Below, in pieces: positions 1 to 8,208 of a stretch of DNA of 35,542 nucleotides (positions are counted from its first letter, which is position 1; each line of letters starts with the position of its first letter). Where the stretch lies: the NCBI RefSeq assembly GCF_018260555.1, contig NZ_JAGLBB010000032.1, positions 1-35,542 of the forward strand, read 5' to 3'. A program made the translations under genes and the position numbers. The DNA comes from Deinococcus sp. (GTDB lineage Bacteria > Deinococcota > Deinococci > Deinococcales > Deinococcaceae). A model generated the notes under the pieces. The model worked only from the letters and a program-made list of their open reading frames with translations, did not search any database and was not told the DNA's origin.

Positions 1-595
1 GACGCGCGGCGGCGTGGGCCTGAGCACCCTGGGGTACCTGGGGCACATGTGGGAGCTGTACGCCATGTGGACCTTGTTTGGCGTGTACTACGCCGCGCTG
101 ACCGGGCCCGGCGGCGAGGGCCGCGCGGCCCTCGCCACGGCGCTGGTCGTGGGCGTGGGCGCACTGGGTTGCGTGCTGGGCGGCGTGCTGGGCGACCGCT
201 GGGGCCGCACGCGCCTGACCACCCTGGCGATGCTACTCTCGGGCGGCTCGGCGCTGCTGCTGGCTGCCCTGACCTTCCTGCACGCCGGTCCGGCCCTGCT
301 CCTGAGCGTCAGTGTGTTCTGGGGGGTGTGGATCATCGCGGACAGCGCGCAGTTCAGTACGGTCGTCAGTGAGATCGCCGACCCGCGCTTCGTGGGCAGC
401 GCCCTGACCGTGCAACTGGCCCTGGGATTCACGCTCACCGCCGTGAGCATCGCGCTGGTTCCGGTGCTGGTCACCGTGTCCGGGTGGCCCGCCGTGTTCA
501 CGGTGCTGGCCGCCGGGCCGCTGCTGGGCGCCTGGGCCATGCAGCGGCTCGCCCGCCACCCGGACGCCCGGCGAATCGCCGGTGGACGTGGGTAG
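1..595 (+). CDS. MFS transporter, C-terminal part (5' end outside window)
   Basis: The reading frame is open from the first bases of the window, so the gene begins upstream and only about the last 197 residues are visible. The product is almost entirely hydrophobic, with roughly six membrane-spanning segments separated by short loops. A loop with GDRWGRTR matches the conserved MFS loop signature (G-x3-D/R-x-G-R-R/K) found between paired helices. This fits the C-terminal half of a 12-helix major facilitator superfamily exporter or sugar/drug transporter in the cytoplasmic membrane. The substrate cannot be told from this fragment. The gene ends 21 bp from the end of the converging exopolysaccharide operon, so it is transcribed independently of it. 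Confidence 0.8.
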   Translation, partial: TRGGVGLSTLGYLGHMWELYAMWTLFGVYYAALTGPGGEGRAALATALVVGVGALGCVLGGVLGDRWGRTRLTTLAMLLSGGSALLLAALTFLHAGPALLLSVSVFWGVWIIADSAQFSTVVSEIADPRFVGSALTVQLALGFTLTAVSIALVPVLVTVSGWPAVFTVLAAGPLLGAWAMQRLARHPDARRIAGGRG

Positions 596-616
596 CTGGG
601 CCTACCGGCGACCCGG

Positions 617-1660
617 TCAGCGGCCCGGCGTCAGGACGTTCACTTCGCGCACGGTCACGTACGGCACCAGTCCGGCGGCGCGGGCGCGGTCGTACAGCTC
701 CGTGATCAGCGGCTCGCGGTCGGCGTACTCGATGGTGAACACAGGCTTGCCGAGCGCTTTCCACTGCGTGTAATCGGCCAGCAGTTGCGTCTGCCGTTCG
801 GGCTCGGTGGGCGTGTTCATGGCGTACATGAAGGTTTCCTCGTTGCCCAGCGCGTTCACGCACGGCACGTACCGGGCGTCGTGGATCAGGCCCGAGGCAT
901 TCTGCGGAACGATCAGGAACTCCGGGTCGCGGGCGCGGGCGTGCGCGGCAATCCGGCACACCCAGGTGATCATGTCTGCCTGCGCCGCCGGGTTCTGCGG
1001 ATTGCGGTCGTAGGCGTCCACGAGGTCCATGTACACGCCGTCGAACCCGGAATCCATCAGGCGGTCCAGGCTGCGCAGCACGGTCGCCTGCCAGTCCGGG
1101 TGCCAGTACGCCACGTTGAAACTCCCCGGCCAGTCCGGGTCCTCCTGAAGCAGCCATTCGGGCGGGTTGGTCTTCCAGTCGGGCTGCCAGTACGGGCGGT
1201 AACTCTCGGCCGCGCCGATGCTCAGGTAGCCGAGCGTGAGGCGGTCACTCTGGCCGGTCCGGGCGGCGGCGGCGCGCACTTCGGCGGTCGGCCACGGCAC
1301 ACCGAAATCGTCCCCGGCGTCCACGACCACCAGATCGAAACTGGACGCCGCGACCGGCTCGAGGCGCGCCGGAATGTAGTTTGTAAGCTGGTAGCCCCAG
1401 GTGCGGGCGTCGTTTAGGCGGGTCTGCCGGGTCACGCTCCCGGTTGGGGGCAGCGTGGGTTCCGGGGAAGGGACAGGCTGTGGACGGACGGGTCGACGGG
1501 CCTTGCGGTGCGTGTCAAGCTGAACGTCTACCCCCGGACCGGAGGTGCCGAGCTGAGTGTCGGCATTCGGTCCGGTGGCGCAGGCAACCAGCAGCAGGCC
1601 TGGCAGCAACCGGACAGCCAGGGCAGAGAGGAGTGGGCGGGTCAAGGTTGATATGAGCAT
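617..1660 (-). CDS. GH114-like endo-alpha-1,4-polygalactosaminidase family lipoprotein
   Basis: This is a 347-residue secreted glycosidase of the GH114 / TM1410-like (PelA hydrolase, Ega3) family, whose members cleave alpha-1,4-linked galactosamine polymers. The N-terminus is a lipoprotein signal with a hydrophobic stretch and a cysteine at residue 27 (LLVAC), followed by a Pro-rich linker (about 50-80) and a TIM-barrel-like domain (about 88-345). Family motifs are visible: LGYLSIGAAESYRPYW (143-158), GVYMDLVDAY with Asp212, and GNEETF with Glu274/275, the positions expected for the two catalytic acids. The ATG at 1660 is chosen because GGAGG lies 8 bp upstream. An upstream extension of the frame lies inside the preceding gene and is rejected. 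The gene overlaps the preceding GH114 gene by 19 bp, so coupled translation is likely. It is last in the operon. Confidence 0.85.
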   Translation of the reverse strand: MLISTLTRPLLSALAVRLLPGLLLVACATGPNADTQLGTSGPGVDVQLDTHRKARRPVRPQPVPSPEPTLPPTGSVTRQTRLNDARTWGYQLTNYIPARLEPVAASSFDLVVVDAGDDFGVPWPTAEVRAAAARTGQSDRLTLGYLSIGAAESYRPYWQPDWKTNPPEWLLQEDPDWPGSFNVAYWHPDWQATVLRSLDRLMDSGFDGVYMDLVDAYDRNPQNPAAQADMITWVCRIAAHARARDPEFLIVPQNASGLIHDARYVPCVNALGNEETFMYAMNTPTEPERQTQLLADYTQWKALGKPVFTIEYADREPLITELYDRARAAGLVPYVTVREVNVLTPGR

Positions 1661-2460
1661 GGCGGACCTCCGGGTAGTACGACTGGGTTGGGGGGCTCTG
1701 GGGCGCAGGGGTCGGCCGGCCAGGAGAGCGTCCGGTCCGTTACGAAGGTGTTCAGGCCGTGCGCGGCAGCGCGGGCGTGCGCTGCGGCGGCCAGTTCCGG
1801 CGTGTCCGCGTAGTCCAGTGCGTCCACTGGCAGACCGTAGCGGCGCAGTTCCCGCAGCCAGTGGGCGGTGTACGCCATCCCGTCCGGCGGGTGCAGGGTC
1901 GGGGAGGGCGAGTGGGTGGTGCTGAAGGCCTCGAACAGCACGCCGTCGAGCAGCGGGGCCAGTTCTGGCAGCAGGCCGAACCCCCGGTTGCCGGTCAGGG
2001 TCGCGCGCGGCCAGTGGGCGCGCAGGGTCCGGATCAGGGCCAGCGTGCCGGTGGGGTCGGCGCTGTCCAGGGTGTCCAGCAGCAGGCCGTCCGTGTGGGC
2101 CAGGGCCTGCGCAGCCCGCTCCAGCAGCACCTGCTGCCACTGCGGGTGCCCGACGTCCACGGTCACGCTGCCCCAGGCGGGGTTGACCTGAAGGTGATAC
2201 GCGGCGCTGCCCGGCACGCAGGGCCATTCGCCCAGCGGGTGATCCTCGCCCACGCTCAGGTACCCCAGCACGCGCACCGTGCGCCGCAGCGACCGCAGGT
2301 CCTCCGGGCGGTACAGTCCAGCCTGCACGACCACGCGGTCATGCGCGCGCAGGGCGCCCAGAGCGGCGGGTGTGGGAGGCCCGTAGTACACCGCCAGTGG
2401 CCCCGGGGGGAGCGGGGCGCTGGCGGCGGTAGGGACAGCTGTGGCGGGCGGGGCAGGCAT
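1642..2460 (-). CDS. second GH114-like glycosidase, no obvious signal peptide
   Basis: A 272-residue protein related to the downstream GH114-like lipoprotein and essentially a bare catalytic domain. Shared family features are VLGYLSVGE (64-72), DGLLLDTLDSAD with Asp129, and DGVLFEAFS with Glu177, which line up with the two acidic catalytic positions of GH114. The N-terminus (residues 1-20) is Ala/Pro-rich, without a hydrophobic signal segment or lipobox, unlike its partner. It may act in the cytoplasm or be exported by another route, or the true start may be misjudged; no better start is visible. The ATG at 2460 is only 2 bp from the stop of the upstream deacetylase gene, so it is translated as part of the same operon. 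Substrate by family: a galactosamine-type polymer; the actual substrate is inferred. Confidence 0.78.
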   Translation of the reverse strand: MPAPPATAVPTAASAPLPPGPLAVYYGPPTPAALGALRAHDRVVVQAGLYRPEDLRSLRRTVRVLGYLSVGEDHPLGEWPCVPGSAAYHLQVNPAWGSVTVDVGHPQWQQVLLERAAQALAHTDGLLLDTLDSADPTGTLALIRTLRAHWPRATLTGNRGFGLLPELAPLLDGVLFEAFSTTHSPSPTLHPPDGMAYTAHWLRELRRYGLPVDALDYADTPELAAAAHARAAAHGLNTFVTDRTLSWPADPCAPEPPNPVVLPGGPPCSYQP

Positions 2461-2462
2461 GC

Positions 2463-4775
2463 TCAGCGGGGCGTGACAGGCACGGTCGTCGCAAGCAAAC
2501 CGACCGTGAACTGCGCTGTGCGCCGACCGGCGTACACTTCGGTCTTCTGGAAGGTGCTGGCCGACGCGCCGGTCAGGAACACGAAGCGGCGGCCGGTCCC
2601 GGCGCGGCGCTGCACCTCCACGGTGTTCAGTTTGCGGTCAAAGACGGCCGTCACGCTGTCCTTGTCGTTCTCGTAGCGGGTGCGGGCGTCCACGTACTGG
2701 CCCAGTGAATTCCAGTCCAGGGTGGTGAGCGGCAGTGTCGAGTACGCCGAGTAGGTGTCCAGCAGCGCCCGGACCCAGTCGGTGGCGAGGCTGCGGCCCG
2801 GCGTGTACTCCTTCAGGTTCCCCTGGTGCATGTAGTGCGGCCACGCCGTGCCGTTCAGCAGGTGAATCACGCTGATGCCCACGTCCTGCGCCAGGAACTC
2901 GTCGTAGTTCAGGTTTTTCGGCCAGTACGGGGCGCTGCCGCCGGGCCCGAACACGGCGTTGTACTGCCCGGCCGCCTCGTCGGGCGCGGTGGTGTTGTAC
3001 GCCACGCTGTTCGGCCAGCGCGGCACCAGCAGCGTCAGCGGGTTCAGGGGGCTGGTCACGCCGCAGTTCGGGCATTGCGGGTCCCACTGGCTGGGCACCG
3101 AGTGGTTCGAGGCGACGTACCGCATGCCCATCAGGCTGGTCGCCTGCATCAGCTCGCGGTTGCCGGCGTTCAGTCCGTAATCCACCTTGTTCTGCCCGGC
3201 GCCGGGCGAGTACCAGCCCAGCCCCGAGTGTTCCGGCGTGACCACGGCGCGCAGGCTCATGGGCAGGTGCATGTACGAGCCGATCAGCGCGTTCTGGTAC
3301 AGCTGCGTGAACGCGTCGCTGAAGTTCATGGTGTCCATGTTCAGGTGGTCGCGCGAGTGATTGACCCAGTCGAACGAGTTCGCCACGCACTTCGTCACGG
3401 CGCTCAGCGGGTCCGCCACGGTGGCGGCGGGCGCGCAGGTGTTCGGGGCGGTCACGTCGGCTCCCAGGCCGTTAAAAGCCTGCGCGTACCGGAAGTTCGG
3501 GGCGACCGGGTACTGCGTGCGCACGGCACTCTGCTGGTCGCGCAGACTCAGGGCGTCACGGCCGCGCAGGCGGAAATCGCGGGGCACGATCTTGCCCGTG
3601 GCCGGGTCGAACCGGTCGGCGTACAGGAACCAGTCGTCGATGTCCACCTGCAGGAACCGGCGGTACTCGCCCAGGTGCACCCCGCGCGTGAGCCACCCGA
3701 TCAGGCCGTCGCCCAGCAGCTGCGTGTGCAGCAGGTACGGGTTTTGCGCCATCGTCAGCAGCATCCGCTCGCGGCCGTCGGCGCTCGTGCTGGTCGCGGC
3801 CAGGACGTTGCCTCCTGCGTCGGTCAGGAGAGGCGTGGTGGTCACGCCCGGCACCGCCTCCAGGCGCGAGGGGTAGCTGTAAGCGGAGCGCACGGGCACC
3901 ACGTCAGTCAGGTCCGCGAACACGGCCTTCCCGGCGGGCGTGACGGTCAGGTCCGCCGTGGCGCCCGCCAGTCCCGGCGCGGCGCGCAGGCCGTAGTCTT
4001 CCGGCGCGACCTGCGGGTATCCGAAGAGCGCCAGTTGCCGCACGCCGAAGGTGCGTTCGTATTCGAACAGCGTGTTCCACTCGTTCGTATCCAGGGCGCT
4101 CTCGTAGAAGCCGGGGCGGGTTTCTGTGGTCAGGGCGTTACTGGTCATCACGACCGCCTGGTACCGGCCGGTGCCGTCCGGGGCGACCAGTGCGGCGGCG
4201 TCCAGTGGCGTGGTCGTGGCGTCCAGCGTGATGAAGGGAATGCCGTGCGCCTGCAGCAGTGCCCGCGCGCTGGGTAGCCCGAAATCGGCCGCTCCGGCAT
4301 GCAGGACCAGCACCTGAAGTTGCGTGCGGTCCGGGTTCAGGGTCACGCCGCTCAGGCCACTGGAGGCTGCCTGGGCACGCAGCGATCGCGGCACGCGGGT
4401 CTCGCCCAGCCGGGCGCTGGCCGCCGCCCGTTGCGCCGAGTCGCGCAGCCGCTGACTGGCAATCAGGGAAGGCGCGTAGGGTTCGTCAGGGTGGTCCGCA
4501 TCGGGTTTCGCGTACTCGCCCTCTGCGCTGGCCGTAACGGGGTCGCCGGAGTGCGTTATCTCGGAGAGGGCCACGTTCCCGGAGGCTAGTTTCGCTGCGA
4601 TGGCTTCTGGCGTCAGGGCCGACGTGTCGGGGATCGGAGTCGGCGCGCCCTGCTGTCCTCTCCCGCAGGCACTGAGGGTCAGGGCCAACAGCAGCAGGGC
4701 GCTGTGCCTCACGTGGCGGGGACGGTGGAGACGGGAGCTCTGGTCGGCGGGTCGGACGGGTTTGAGAATAGGCAT
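2463..4775 (-). CDS. CE18/Agd3-like secreted polysaccharide deacetylase, lipoprotein (copy 1)
   Basis: A 770-residue predicted outer-surface lipoprotein. The N-terminus has a long basic n-region, a hydrophobic core and the lipobox LSAC with Cys37. Residues about 150-370 form an alpha/beta domain like the carbohydrate-binding region of Aspergillus Agd3 (CBM87). A deacetylase domain follows, with the metal/catalytic motif QVDIDD (Asp378, Asp380, Asp381) and the metal motif H473-x3-H477 in NHSRDH. Further His residues lie at 647 and 650 (PHYMH). CE18 enzymes remove N-acetyl groups from galactosaminogalactan; bacterial Pel is deacetylated similarly by PelA. Start at 4775: ATG with GGAG about 10 bp upstream. 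An in-frame start further upstream is less likely. The gene is a paralog of its upstream neighbour, the next gene up the operon. The CE18 assignment rests on remembered motifs, not a search. Confidence 0.78.
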   Translation of the reverse strand: MPILKPVRPADQSSRLHRPRHVRHSALLLLALTLSACGRGQQGAPTPIPDTSALTPEAIAAKLASGNVALSEITHSGDPVTASAEGEYAKPDADHPDEPYAPSLIASQRLRDSAQRAAASARLGETRVPRSLRAQAASSGLSGVTLNPDRTQLQVLVLHAGAADFGLPSARALLQAHGIPFITLDATTTPLDAAALVAPDGTGRYQAVVMTSNALTTETRPGFYESALDTNEWNTLFEYERTFGVRQLALFGYPQVAPEDYGLRAAPGLAGATADLTVTPAGKAVFADLTDVVPVRSAYSYPSRLEAVPGVTTTPLLTDAGGNVLAATSTSADGRERMLLTMAQNPYLLHTQLLGDGLIGWLTRGVHLGEYRRFLQVDIDDWFLYADRFDPATGKIVPRDFRLRGRDALSLRDQQSAVRTQYPVAPNFRYAQAFNGLGADVTAPNTCAPAATVADPLSAVTKCVANSFDWVNHSRDHLNMDTMNFSDAFTQLYQNALIGSYMHLPMSLRAVVTPEHSGLGWYSPGAGQNKVDYGLNAGNRELMQATSLMGMRYVASNHSVPSQWDPQCPNCGVTSPLNPLTLLVPRWPNSVAYNTTAPDEAAGQYNAVFGPGGSAPYWPKNLNYDEFLAQDVGISVIHLLNGTAWPHYMHQGNLKEYTPGRSLATDWVRALLDTYSAYSTLPLTTLDWNSLGQYVDARTRYENDKDSVTAVFDRKLNTVEVQRRAGTGRRFVFLTGASASTFQKTEVYAGRRTAQFTVGLLATTVPVTPR

Positions 4776-4859
4776 GGTTTCAGAACTCCGGGGAAGGGTG
4801 AGAGGGGGTGGGCACGTGACCTCCACAGTAAGCGGCCGGCCAATGCGGAGCGCCTCAGG

Positions 4860-7010
4860 TCAGCGCGGCGTGACGGGCACGTCGAGGCTGCCGCTCAGGT
4901 CGTAGCGGGCGGCCCGGTCGGAACCGTACAGCGTGCCGCTGGTGGCCCCGCTCAGGGTGACGGGAACGCTCCCGGCGCTGCTCGTCAGGCGGACGGTTCC
5001 GGCGCTGCGGTTCCATAGGCCGCTCAGGGTTCCAGCGGCGGTGGCCTTGACCTCGGCCGTATGACGTCGCAGCTGGGCTCCCAGGTCATCCCACCGCAGG
5101 GTGTTCAGCGGCAGGGTGCTGTAGGTGCTGTACTTGGCGAGGGCGGCTTTTACCCAGTCGGTGGCAAGGCTCTTGCCGCTCTCGTACTGCCGCAGGTTCG
5201 GCTGGTGCATGTAGTGCGGGAATGGCGTGCCGTTCAGGATGTGCGTGAGGGCCTGATCGCTCTCGCGGTCCAGGAATTCTTCGTAGCTCAGGTTCCGGTC
5301 CCAGTAGGGGAACAGACCGCCCGGCCCGTACAGGCTGTTGTAGAAGGCGGTCGCCGCGTCGGGTGTGGTCACGTGGTACGCCACGCTGTTCGGCCAGCGG
5401 GGCACCAGGAAAATACCGGGGTTGAGCGGGTGGGGCACGCCGCAGGTGGGGCACTGCGCGTCCACCTGGCTGGCAATGCTGTGATCGGATCCCAGGTAGG
5501 TCACGCCACTGTTCTGGGCGACTGCCAGCAGGTTGGGGTTGCTGCGGCCCAGGCCCAGGTCCTTTTTGGGGCCGGAGGGGTCGCCCTGATCGTTGCGGGT
5601 GCCGTCGTCGTTGGGGTCCATGAACCCCAGGCCGCTGTGTTCGCCGGTGACCAGGGACGCGCGGCTCATCCTGAGGCCCAGTTTCGTGCCCACCGTCAGG
5701 TTCTCCTGAATCTGCGCGGTGACGGTGGAAAGCGGCATGACGTCCACGCGCTGGTGGTCCAGGGTGTGGTTGACCCAGTCGAACTGGGTGTTCAGGCAGC
5801 GGGCCACGCTGCTGAGCAGGTCGCTGGTCAGTCCCGGCAGGTTGCTGCACAGCGTGGGAACGCTGGTGTCCGCGCCGCCCCCGTTGAACATCATCGCGTA
5901 GCGGAAGTCCGGCGCGGCTGGATAGTTGATGCGCAGCAGGTCCTGCTGCGTGCGGGCACTCAACAGGTCGGTCCCCGACAGCCGGAACGGCGTGGTCAGC
6001 GTCAGGTTGCTGGTCAGGTGATCCCCGGCGGTGAACACGTCGTCGATATCCACCTGCAGGAAGCGGCGGTGCTCGCCGAGGTGCACGCCGCGCGTAAGCC
6101 ACCGGGCCAGACCGCGCCCCAGCAGCTGCGAGTGCGTCAGGTACGGGTTCTGCGCGCTGGTCAGAATCAGGCGTTCGCGGCCGTCGGCGCTGGTGCTCAT
6201 GGCGGCCAGGACGTGCCCGGCCGGGTCGGTTGCCAGGACCCGCGTGCTCACGCCGGGAACGCTCTGCAACGCAGACGGGTAGGTGTACGAGTACGTGACG
6301 GGAATCGGGGCGCTCTTGAGGTCACTGAACACAGCCTGCCCGGCAGCGTTCAGGCGCAGCGAGGTGGTGGACGTCTCGGCGCCCGCCACGAGCCGCAGGC
6401 CGTAATCCTCGGGCACGGTGCCGGGCGCGCCGTACAGCGCCAGTTGCCTGACCCGGAAGGTCCGTTCGTACTCGAACAGCGTGTCCCACTCGGCGCTGTC
6501 CAGCGCACTCGGGTACGTGCCGTTCCCGGTGTCCATGATCAGGGCGCTGTCGGTCAGGATGACGCCCTGGTAGCGGCCGCTGCCGTCCGGGGCGATCAGG
6601 GTGGCCGTGTTCAGAGGCGTGACGCTGGCGTCCAGCACGTCGTAGGGAATCCCGGATTGCTCCAGCAGGGCGCGCGCCGCCTCGATCCCGTCATCGTTGG
6701 GGCCACTGCTGAGAATCAGGACTTTCAGGGCCAGCAGGTTCGGCTGCACGTTCGCCGGGAGTGCCTGCACGCGCAGGCCGGGCGCGATGGTCGCCGGGCC
6801 AAGCACCGCGCGGCTGGGCAGGCGCGACCGGTCCGGTCCGGGCGCGGCCAGCGCGTGCTCCCCGTGACCAACCGTGCCATGAGTCTCCGTATCGCTGACG
6901 CTTTCGGAATGGGGGTCGTCTGTTGAAACGGCGGGCGTGTTGTCGGGCCGTCCGCAGGCGGCGAGTGTCAGCGTCAGGAAGGTCAGGGCCAGCGTGGTGG
7001 GTCGGTTCAT
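4860..7010 (-). CDS. CE18/Agd3-like secreted polysaccharide deacetylase, lipoprotein (copy 2)
   Basis: A 716-residue paralog of the following gene with the same architecture. A lipoprotein signal ends at Cys19 (LAAC). A His/Asp-rich linker (about 30-60) is followed by an alpha/beta domain (about 95-310). The catalytic domain has QVDIDD (Asp321, Asp323, Asp324) and NHTLDH (His415 and His419). Shared blocks such as FEYERTF, STSADGRER, QNPYL, LTRGVHLGE and PRWPNSVAY show clear common descent with copy 1. A strong AGGAG lies 7 bp before the ATG, fixing the start. A region with repeats (7011-7296) separates it from the sugar-nucleotide genes, so the export/modification half of the operon could also have its own promoter. 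Two deacetylases may act on different chain regions or steps; that is inference. Confidence 0.78.
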   Translation of the reverse strand: MNRPTTLALTFLTLTLAACGRPDNTPAVSTDDPHSESVSDTETHGTVGHGEHALAAPGPDRSRLPSRAVLGPATIAPGLRVQALPANVQPNLLALKVLILSSGPNDDGIEAARALLEQSGIPYDVLDASVTPLNTATLIAPDGSGRYQGVILTDSALIMDTGNGTYPSALDSAEWDTLFEYERTFRVRQLALYGAPGTVPEDYGLRLVAGAETSTTSLRLNAAGQAVFSDLKSAPIPVTYSYTYPSALQSVPGVSTRVLATDPAGHVLAAMSTSADGRERLILTSAQNPYLTHSQLLGRGLARWLTRGVHLGEHRRFLQVDIDDVFTAGDHLTSNLTLTTPFRLSGTDLLSARTQQDLLRINYPAAPDFRYAMMFNGGGADTSVPTLCSNLPGLTSDLLSSVARCLNTQFDWVNHTLDHQRVDVMPLSTVTAQIQENLTVGTKLGLRMSRASLVTGEHSGLGFMDPNDDGTRNDQGDPSGPKKDLGLGRSNPNLLAVAQNSGVTYLGSDHSIASQVDAQCPTCGVPHPLNPGIFLVPRWPNSVAYHVTTPDAATAFYNSLYGPGGLFPYWDRNLSYEEFLDRESDQALTHILNGTPFPHYMHQPNLRQYESGKSLATDWVKAALAKYSTYSTLPLNTLRWDDLGAQLRRHTAEVKATAAGTLSGLWNRSAGTVRLTSSAGSVPVTLSGATSGTLYGSDRAARYDLSGSLDVPVTPR

Positions 7011-7040
7011 GGGGTGTCTCCTGTGATACGGCTGTGATAC

Positions 7041-7075
7041 GGCCTCCGTTTAAAGGGTTCGCAAACCGTTGAATC
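7041..7075. repeat. degenerate copy of dispersed hairpin repeat
   Basis: The stretch with CCTCCGTTTAAAGGG, then CGCAAA, then CCGTTGAATC resembles, with mismatches, the left hairpin of the copies at 24958 and 26279 (CTCCGATTGAAGGG, CTGCAAAGA, CCCTTCAATC). The stem is decayed. It lies in the leader of the copy-2 deacetylase gene. Confidence 0.4.
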
Positions 7076-7091
7076 TGAGAGTGTGAGTGAG

Positions 7092-7222
7092 ACGGATTCC
7101 GCTCCATTCCGCCACAGTCGGAAAAGTACCGCCTGCGGCTCCATACCGCAGAATCCGTCTCCTGTTCCTACTCGCGTCCGCTCGGATTGATTCAGAACTG
7201 CACCGAATCAATCGGAATCCGT
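7092..7222. repeat. 131-bp MITE-like intergenic repeat with 10-bp terminal inverted repeats
   Basis: The element begins ACGGATTCCG (7092-7101) and ends CGGAATCCGT (7213-7222), a perfect 10-bp terminal inverted repeat. An inner inverted repeat GATTGATTC/GAATCAATC (7185-7193 and 7205-7213) forms a hairpin with an 11-nt loop at the right end. Positions 7102-7192 align clearly with 13414-13505, and the right end matches 25001-25017 and 29330-29372. Another ACGGATTCCG-like end occurs at about 7263. It is non-coding and sits between the SDR gene and the deacetylase gene in the exopolysaccharide operon. It resembles the small non-coding repeats of Deinococcus genomes, but family membership was not checked. 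Confidence 0.65.
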
Positions 7223-7296
7223 ATGAGAGGAGAGAGGGTTCCGGGCGAGTGAACGAACCGGACGGATTCCGTATGGGGCGGCGCCGTTGAACGCCG

Positions 7297-8208
7297 TCAG
7301 TCGGGCGCAGCCCCGTGCAGCAGGGCGCGCAGGCTTTCCCCAAACGAGTACCGGGCGCGGAACCCCGAGGCGTGCAGGCGGGTCAGGTCGGCGCGCTGGT
7401 ACGGCACGTCGCCGCTGCGGGGGCTGCCCGGCGCGTCCTCCAGCAGTTCGCCGTGGTACCCGAGCTGCGCGGCCAGTCCGGTGACCAGATCGCGGACCGG
7501 GCGGGCCTCGCCGCTGCCCACGTTGATCACGTCGGGTAGGGTCTGCGGGTTCTGCGGCTCCTCTGCGCGCAACTGGCCGAGCAGGTGCAGGGCGACGCGG
7601 GCGGCGTCACGGGCGTCCACGAAGTCACGCCGCGCGCCCAGCGGCCCGAACCGCACCGATTCCAGCCCCAGCCGCGTGGCCTGCCGCAGTTCGCGCGCCG
7701 CGCGGCCCGGCAGGGTGCTCTCTCCAGCGCCCTCTCCCAGCGGGTTGGTCAGGCGCAGGGCGGCGGCACGCACCTGCCCTTGCTGCACGGCGCGTTGCAG
7801 CGCCTGCGTGCCGCGCAGTTTGCTATGCCCGTACGGCGCGAGCGGGCGGGCCTCGTCGGTTTCGTGGGCAGCGTGCCCGTCTTCCGTGCGGCCGTACTCG
7901 GCGGCCGACGAGAAGGTCACGAGCGCCGCGCCCGCGCGCCCGGCCGCGGCCAGCGCGGCGCTCAGCAGTTGCACGTTGGCGGCTTCCAGTTCCGCTTCGC
8001 TGCCGGTGGTGCGTCCGGCCGCGTTGATCACGCCGCTGCTGCCGCGCAGCAGGTCGTCCCAGGCGGCGCGGTCCAGTCCGGTCAGGTCAAGGCGTCCGGC
8101 CGCGTGCAGCCCGGGCACCCGCACGGCCAGCCCCGCGCCGCGCAGCTCCGCGACGACGTGCCGGCCCAGAAAGCCACCGGCGCCCAGCACCACGACTGGC
8201 CCGGTCAT
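7297..8208 (-). CDS. SDR-family NAD(P)-dependent nucleotide-sugar epimerase/reductase
   Basis: A 303-residue extended short-chain dehydrogenase/reductase. The Rossmann motif GAGGFLG (9-15) binds NAD(P), and the catalytic YxxxK is Tyr126-Gly-His-Ser-Lys130, with the preceding Ser cluster TFSSAAEYG supplying the third catalytic residue. Family members epimerise or reduce the 4-keto nucleotide sugar made by a 4,6-dehydratase, which fits the dehydratase and nucleotidyltransferase genes just upstream. A 4-keto reductase or epimerase completing an activated deoxy sugar is the likely job; the exact sugar is unknown. The start codon overlaps the stop of the nucleotidyltransferase gene by one base (TGATG), so translation is coupled. 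The protein is cytoplasmic, with length normal for the family. Confidence 0.8.
   Translation of the reverse strand: MTGPVVVLGAGGFLGRHVVAELRGAGLAVRVPGLHAAGRLDLTGLDRAAWDDLLRGSSGVINAAGRTTGSEAELEAANVQLLSAALAAAGRAGAALVTFSSAAEYGRTEDGHAAHETDEARPLAPYGHSKLRGTQALQRAVQQGQVRAAALRLTNPLGEGAGESTLPGRAARELRQATRLGLESVRFGPLGARRDFVDARDAARVALHLLGQLRAEEPQNPQTLPDVINVGSGEARPVRDLVTGLAAQLGYHGELLEDAPGSPRSGDVPYQRADLTRLHASGFRARYSFGESLRALLHGAAPD

Noticed and set aside
2826..4277. 483-codon plus-strand open frame
   Set aside because: It is antisense to the copy-1 deacetylase and its translation is a low-complexity Val/Arg/Gln-rich shadow.
5061..6926. 621-codon open frame on the plus strand
   Set aside because: It is antisense to the copy-2 deacetylase, whose signal peptide, motifs and ribosome site are clear. 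Long antisense frames are common at this GC content.
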